A stretch of DNA of 64,000 bases, from positions 2,790,001-2,854,000 of the forward strand of contig NC_015458.1 of NCBI RefSeq assembly GCF_000209655.1. Reading direction: 5' to 3'. This document shows, piece after piece, positions 60,138-64,000 of this stretch (the first letter of the stretch is position 1; each line of letters opens with the position of its first letter). The DNA is from Pusillimonas sp. T7-7. Lineage in GTDB: Bacteria; Pseudomonadota; Gammaproteobacteria; Burkholderiales; Burkholderiaceae_B. The position numbers were made by a program, and so were the translations under genes. The notes beneath the pieces were generated by a model. It saw only the letters and a list, made by a program, of their open reading frames with translations. It made no database searches and was not told the DNA's origin.

Positions 60138-61109
60138 ATGAACCCTCAGTCAAAGAAAAAGCGTCAGCAAGAGGCTCCCAAACCCAGCCTGGGACAGCGA
60201 CTGTCGTTTTCACTGTGGCCGCTGGTAAGCTGCTTCTTCTCGGTGCTGTTCTATATATTCCATACGCAGCTGCACACCGTGCTGCCCGGCGTCGAACTCG
60301 CCATCCTGCACAATATCGCCGCGATCACGATTTTCTATTCCTTCAGCTGGCTTATGGCCCGCTCGTTCCGAGCCTTCATCCTGCTCCAACGCACGGGCAC
60401 TGGCACAGGCCGACGCAAGGCGCCCAAGCTGTTGAGCGAACTGGTTTCAGTCACGCTTTTCACCATTGCCACCATGCTGGCCATCGGCGTGCTCATCGGC
60501 AAGTCTTCAGGCGGCGTGCTGGCCAGCTCGGGTCTGATCATCGCCATACTGGGTTTCGCCATTCGCAACGTGCTGGCCGACGTGCTTTCGGGTATCGCTC
60601 TTGGGCTCGAAGCGCCGTTCCGCATCGGCGACTGGGTCGCATTCGACGCGGCCACGACAGGCCGGGTCATCGAAATCGGCTGGCGTACCACCCGGGTACT
60701 GACGGCGGACGACATCTATATGATTCTGCCCAACAGCCAGATCTCACGCCAGATGCTCACCAATTACAGCGCACCCCGCAAGCACTATCAGGCAACAATA
60801 CAGATCGTATTGGGACACGACGTGCCGGTTACGCAAGCCAAGACGCTACTGAAGGAAGCCGCCAAGCTCGCACAGAACAATCCGGGTATGGTCGAAACAC
60901 AGAAGTCCATCGTACGGGCCACGCTTTATGGCGCCGAAGGCATCAGCTACACGATCAGATATTGGGTATCCAATTTCGCCTTTGATATGGAATGCCGCGA
61001 TGCCATGCTGGCCGCCATCGACGAAACGCTGCGCAAGCACGAAGTATCTCGTCGCGGCGGCCAGGTGAAGCTGGTGCTGGGCCAGGATAAGGTGGTCAGA
61101 GGAGAGTAA
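60138..61109 (+). CDS. MscS-family mechanosensitive ion channel
   Basis: A 323-residue membrane protein. Hydrophobic segments lie near residues 28-50, 60-75 and 95-115, then the pore helix LASSGLIIAILGFAIRNVLA and the MscS beta-domain motif GLEAPFRIGDWVAF, with ILPNSQIS further on. It opens on membrane tension to release osmolytes. It stands alone, 176 bp after the SDR, outside the island, and is nearly convergent with the rhodanese gene. Confidence 0.9.
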   Translation: MNPQSKKKRQQEAPKPSLGQRLSFSLWPLVSCFFSVLFYIFHTQLHTVLPGVELAILHNIAAITIFYSFSWLMARSFRAFILLQRTGTGTGRRKAPKLLSELVSVTLFTIATMLAIGVLIGKSSGGVLASSGLIIAILGFAIRNVLADVLSGIALGLEAPFRIGDWVAFDAATTGRVIEIGWRTTRVLTADDIYMILPNSQISRQMLTNYSAPRKHYQATIQIVLGHDVPVTQAKTLLKEAAKLAQNNPGMVETQKSIVRATLYGAEGISYTIRYWVSNFAFDMECRDAMLAAIDETLRKHEVSRRGGQVKLVLGQDKVVRGE

Positions 61110-61131
61110 CAGTGGGCTAAGTCAATGCAGC

Positions 61132-62724
61132 CTACTGCCCCCTCTGTTGCACCGCCACCGGCTTGAACGACTCGCGCTCACGCGGCTCAAGCTGGGCGAG
61201 CAGCCCGGTCTCCCAGGCCAGATACTGGCGCGCTGCTTCACGATTGCCATCGTGTCGATCATGGACAAAAAACAAATAGTCGATGCGTTCGACATCCGGC
61301 GGCACGTCGGAAGTTGCCATAAGGGGATATCCGACCGCACCCCAGGAACCGACGCCTCCTTCCAGCAGGCACGCCTCTGTCGACAACTCTGATGCCGCCG
61401 TTGCGGCAACCACGGGGTCATCTGCCACAAAAACGTATGGCGGCTTGCAGCCTTGCAGCTGCGCGGCGATACGGGGGCGAATGGCCCACACCGCACCCGG
61501 GATATGGCCTGCACGATATGCGGCGCTTGCACGCACATCGACCACTGTGCAACCCCCTTGCTCAAGAAGGTCATGCACTTTCCCGGCAGGCATGCCAGGA
61601 AGCGATGGCAGCTCAGACGCTGCCGCTACCGGCCACTGCAAACTCGCCGCCTGCGTCAGGGTTTGTTTCAACACATAAGCGTCATGACCCATCTGGCGCA
61701 GCCAGCCTGCCACAACGGGCGCACGCACACCGTCATCATCAAACACCACAATATGTGCGCCCCGTACACCAACGTACTGATCTGTGGCCTGGATAAGCTG
61801 GCCGCCAGGCGTGTGCTGAGCACCCGGCAGCGTAGCTGCATTGAATTCATCATCTGTTCGCACATCGCACAGAAAAATGGAGTATTCATCCTTTGCTTGC
61901 CAGTCCAAGACCGTGGCAGCATCTACGTAGGGCACATCCAGTTGACGCGCCAATCGCTCCGAGCGGACCTGAGCGCCTTCGTTACTGATCACCTCGCCGT
62001 ACTTGCGTGTGCTGCCGTGCTCAAGTTCCAAGCCTTCCAGATACCATCCTTGCGTACCGTTTTCCAGCGCAAAGACCGGGTTGCGGATACCCAGATTGAT
62101 GAGCGTCTGGGCGCCGATAATGCTGCGCGTGCGGCCTGCACAGTTAATGACGACTGTCGTTTGCTCATCAGGAACCAACTCGTGAATTCGATAAGCCAGC
62201 TCACCATTGGGGCAGCACATCGCCTGAGGGATATTCATTTTTCGATACTCATTGAATGGACGCCCATCCAGTACAAGCAGCTTATGACCGCCCTCCATCA
62301 AGCGTGACAAATCACGCGCCGAAATGCGCGGTGTATGGCAAGCGTGCTCGACCAGTTCACCAAAGGTCTTGGACGGTACATTCACCCCGGCGAACAAGAC
62401 ATAGCCTGCCTCCTTCCAGCCGCGAGCGCCACCTCGAACAATGCATACCTTGCCATAGCCCATGGCGGCCAAGCACTGCGCCGCCTTGCTGGCAATGGAT
62501 TCGTCATCATCGAACAACACCACTCGCACTGACCGGCGCGGTACCAGCCGCCCGATGTCTAGCTCGAGACGGGAGTACGGGAGCGGCGTCGCAAACAGCG
62601 GATGGCCTTCTCCGTACAAACCATGTTCGCGCACATCCAGGAAAGCCAGTTCCTGTCCGTCGTACAGCCAATCCTGGACCTCATCAGGCGCTATGGTCCG
62701 ATTTGTCATTTGCACAGTATCCAT
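61132..62724 (-). CDS. four-domain rhodanese-like sulfurtransferase
   Basis: A 530-residue protein built of four rhodanese-like domains. Their starts can be seen at AFLDVREHG, LLVLDGRPFNE, IFLCDVRTDDEFN and CTVVDVRASAAYR. Only the second has a catalytic loop with Cys (VVINCAGRTRSI, near residue 190). The loops of domains 1, 3 and 4 read LFDDDES, VFDDDGV and VADDPVV. It probably transfers sulfane sulfur from a thiol or persulfide, with the inactive domains structural or regulatory. ATG 62724 is chosen to follow the dioxygenase stop; 62709 is possible. Confidence 0.85.
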   Translation of the reverse strand: MDTVQMTNRTIAPDEVQDWLYDGQELAFLDVREHGLYGEGHPLFATPLPYSRLELDIGRLVPRRSVRVVLFDDDESIASKAAQCLAAMGYGKVCIVRGGARGWKEAGYVLFAGVNVPSKTFGELVEHACHTPRISARDLSRLMEGGHKLLVLDGRPFNEYRKMNIPQAMCCPNGELAYRIHELVPDEQTTVVINCAGRTRSIIGAQTLINLGIRNPVFALENGTQGWYLEGLELEHGSTRKYGEVISNEGAQVRSERLARQLDVPYVDAATVLDWQAKDEYSIFLCDVRTDDEFNAATLPGAQHTPGGQLIQATDQYVGVRGAHIVVFDDDGVRAPVVAGWLRQMGHDAYVLKQTLTQAASLQWPVAAASELPSLPGMPAGKVHDLLEQGGCTVVDVRASAAYRAGHIPGAVWAIRPRIAAQLQGCKPPYVFVADDPVVAATAASELSTEACLLEGGVGSWGAVGYPLMATSDVPPDVERIDYLFFVHDRHDGNREAARQYLAWETGLLAQLEPRERESFKPVAVQQRGQ

Positions 62725-62732
62725 CTTGCTGA

Positions 62733-63320
62733 TCAACGACGTGTCTGCACGCCAATCTTCATGGTTTCGCAAGTCCCTTGCTCAAGGTTGTAGGCCGTGC
62801 GCTCAGTCAGTGTTTCCAGCGCACGTCCGTACAAATGAAGATGACGTATGGGCTTTTCGCCTTCTATCTGCACAGCATGAATGTCGTCGGCCAGCAAGGC
62901 AATGCCTGTACCTGGCGCCACCACTACGATTTCTTCCTGCACCAGCTCGGCCTTGCCGGGTTGGCTGGCATCGTCCGTCCTGCGATAAACAAAGTTGTTT
63001 TCCACACCTTCCACTGCCGCAATACAGGCCCATGTCGTGTGGTTGTGAGGAACGATTTTCTTGCCGGGAAGCATCACGTTCAGATACAGGGCGTAGCTGT
63101 GATCCGGGTCTTCCTGGATCATGTAGCGTGCTTGCAGCTCTCCATCGGCAGGCGCCGGGAAAGCTTCAGCATTCCAAAGGGATTTGTCGGCGGCGAGCGC
63201 TATCAACTCATCCAGCACTTTAGCCATCTGGCCACGGTTGTCACAGTCGACCGGTGCAAGTTTTCTTATGTTTTCCAGAGCAACATGAGTTGCTGCTTGG
63301 GTTTGGGCAGGAATGGCCAT
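62733..63320 (-). CDS. cysteine dioxygenase-type thiol dioxygenase
   Basis: A 195-residue cupin. The iron ligands are the two His of [12 protein letters not shown] and the His of RHLHLYG, and [12 protein letters not shown] is a family segment. Members oxidise cysteine or 3-mercaptopropionate to the sulfinate. It is co-directional with the rhodanese gene 8 bp downstream, so the pair forms a sulfur-compound operon. Which thiol is used cannot be told: the residues separating the two classes need an alignment. Confidence 0.85.
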   Translation of the reverse strand: MAIPAQTQAATHVALENIRKLAPVDCDNRGQMAKVLDELIALAADKSLWNAEAFPAPADGELQARYMIQEDPDHSYALYLNVMLPGKKIVPHNHTTWACIAAVEGVENNFVYRRTDDASQPGKAELVQEEIVVVAPGTGIALLADDIHAVQIEGEKPIRHLHLYGRALETLTERTAYNLEQGTCETMKIGVQTRR

Positions 63321-63419
63321 CAGAGGGATCCTTATCTATTTGGTTCATGCTTTAAAGCATTATGATGCCTATCAATCAGGCAGGACAAGTTGAAGTCACG
63401 TGATAGCAGGAATAGTCAT

Positions 63420-63447
63420 TTGATATTTTATTGATATTTATTTGATA
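63420..63447. repeat. three TTGATA repeats with 11-bp spacing
   Basis: TTGATA occurs at 63420-63425, 63431-63436 and 63442-63447, each exactly 11 bp from the next and separated by A/T runs. The spacing puts the repeats on one face of the helix, about 100 bp upstream of the dioxygenase start and 55 bp upstream of the glycosyltransferase start. This could be a cooperative regulator site, an UP-like element or intrinsically curved DNA. Confidence 0.5.
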
Positions 63448-63501
63448 AATTTCTGTTCATACATGTCTTAGGCTAGCCGCAGGCAAGCCATATTCATAGA
63501 C

Positions 63502-64000
63502 ATGAGCCAGCAATTCACAAGCCAATACCCAGAATTCTATCGAAATGACCAGGTGGAATTATCGGTGGTCATCCCTTTATTCAACGAGCTTGAAGTACTT
63601 GGGCTGATGTATCAAAAGCTCAAGGCCATAATCACGCCCCTGGGCATAAGCCACGAGTTGCTGTTTGTAGATGATGGAAGCAGCGACGGCACAGTGGAAG
63701 CACTGGCAAAAATATCGAATAATGACCCAGCGGTGACGGTCGTATTGCTGGCCCGCCATTTTGGCAAAGAATCAGCTTTGGCCGCCGGCCTGGCCCAAGC
63801 CGGCGGCCGGGCTGTTGTAACCATGGACGGTGACCTTCAGGACCCACCCGAGGCGATTCCCCGGATGCTGAGCGCCTGGCGTCACGGCGCCGATGTCGTC
63901 CGGATGCAGCGCCAACGACCCGCCGGACAGTCGCCGCTCAAACGGTATGCAAGTTTATGCCTTGATCAAGTTCTGGACGCTATTTTCGATATCGGCATGC
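63502..64000 (+). CDS. GT2-family glycosyltransferase (DPM/GtrB-like), truncated at window end
   Basis: An open frame from ATG 63502 to the right edge gives 166 residues. It starts a GT2 domain: LSVVIPLFNELEVLG near residue 20, LFVDDGSSDGT (first Asp pair), RHFGKESALAAGLAQAGG and VTMDGDLQDPPEAIP with the DxD. The combination DGDLQDPPE is typical of polyprenyl-phosphate glycosyltransferases (GtrB/DPM1 type), which should have two C-terminal membrane helices beyond the window. It is divergent from the thiol dioxygenase gene. Confidence 0.88.
   Translation, partial: MSQQFTSQYPEFYRNDQVELSVVIPLFNELEVLGLMYQKLKAIITPLGISHELLFVDDGSSDGTVEALAKISNNDPAVTVVLLARHFGKESALAAGLAQAGGRAVVTMDGDLQDPPEAIPRMLSAWRHGADVVRMQRQRPAGQSPLKRYASLCLDQVLDAIFDIGM

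Noticed and set aside
61453..62307. 284-residue plus-strand frame opposite the rhodanese gene
   Set aside because: Shadow of the four-rhodanese protein; Cys/His-rich composition without pattern.
1..64000. CRISPR arrays, tRNA/rRNA genes, insertion sequences, att sites
   Set aside because: I looked for spaced direct repeats, transposase-like frames and tRNA-like cloverleaf ends in the intergenic regions and saw none. Most intergenic gaps are too short to hold them. A dedicated search was not possible.

Overview
The window reads as part of a chromosome of a metabolically versatile betaproteobacterium, most likely Burkholderiales/Alcaligenaceae (Bordetella, Achromobacter or Pusillimonas relatives). 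This is inferred from the GC-rich coding style, two stand-alone Bug/TctC-type binding proteins, TRAP and Liv-type ABC uptake systems, many CoA-thioester catabolic genes and many TetR/LysR regulators. It is densely coding. I see no rRNA or tRNA genes, insertion sequences, phage genes or CRISPR arrays, and no gene-free stretch longer than 300 bases.

Layout. 1-5.6 kb: the tail of a GntR/FadR regulator, then a sugar-acid-type operon (IlvD/Edd dehydratase, Hyi-like isomerase, DctP-DctQ-DctM TRAP transporter). 5.6-9.4 kb: an unrecognised ParB-like protein, a TetR regulator, an Old Yellow Enzyme and a two-repeat EthD protein. 9.4-23.3 kb: a 13-gene minus-strand operon. It holds 2-oxoacid dehydrogenase E1alpha, E1beta and E2, enoyl-CoA hydratase, MmgE/PrpD, acyl-CoA dehydrogenase, acyl-CoA ligase and a complete Liv-type ABC importer with an SDR gene inserted among its genes. 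Divergent from it are a cobalamin adenosyltransferase and a LysR regulator. 25-29 kb: a 2-hydroxyacid/aldol module (RraA-like aldolase, D-2-hydroxyacid dehydrogenase, Bug protein, FMN hydroxyacid dehydrogenase). 29.1-32.1 kb: three coupled genes for small membrane-anchored proteins of unknown function and a convergent polytopic membrane protein. 32.2-36.0 kb: two MFS transporters and a D-threonine aldolase/D-serine dehydratase-like enzyme. 36.0-40.0 kb: a NADAR-like protein and a PhnCDE-type ABC importer resembling the putative selenate family.

40-60 kb is the most interesting part: a catabolic island of about 21 genes in three operons plus one divergent SDR. It holds a cytochrome P450, two 2Fe-2S ferredoxins, a ferredoxin reductase, a luciferase-like flavin monooxygenase, and a flavin reductase fused to a TetR-like ligand-binding domain with no DNA-binding domain. 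It also holds CoA ligase, CaiB-type CoA-transferase, acyl-CoA dehydrogenase, two MaoC hydratases, an Ltp2-like thiolase-fold protein with a DUF35 partner, three SDRs, a carboxymuconolactone-decarboxylase-like protein, an acetyl-CoA hydrolase/transferase, an enoyl-CoA hydratase and a Bug protein. The upstream region of each of the three operons carries the same 16-bp dyad, TATACT-N4-AGTAT(A/T), so the island looks like one regulon, probably controlled by the TetR protein encoded inside it. The gene content fits oxygenase-initiated, CoA-dependent breakdown of an alicyclic, terpenoid or steroid-like compound. The substrate cannot be read from the sequence.

60-64 kb: an MscS-type channel, a sulfur pair (thiol dioxygenase and a four-rhodanese protein in which only one domain keeps the catalytic cysteine), and the start of a GT2 glycosyltransferase cut off by the window end.

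Function calls rest on motif and family recognition by eye. No database search was run.
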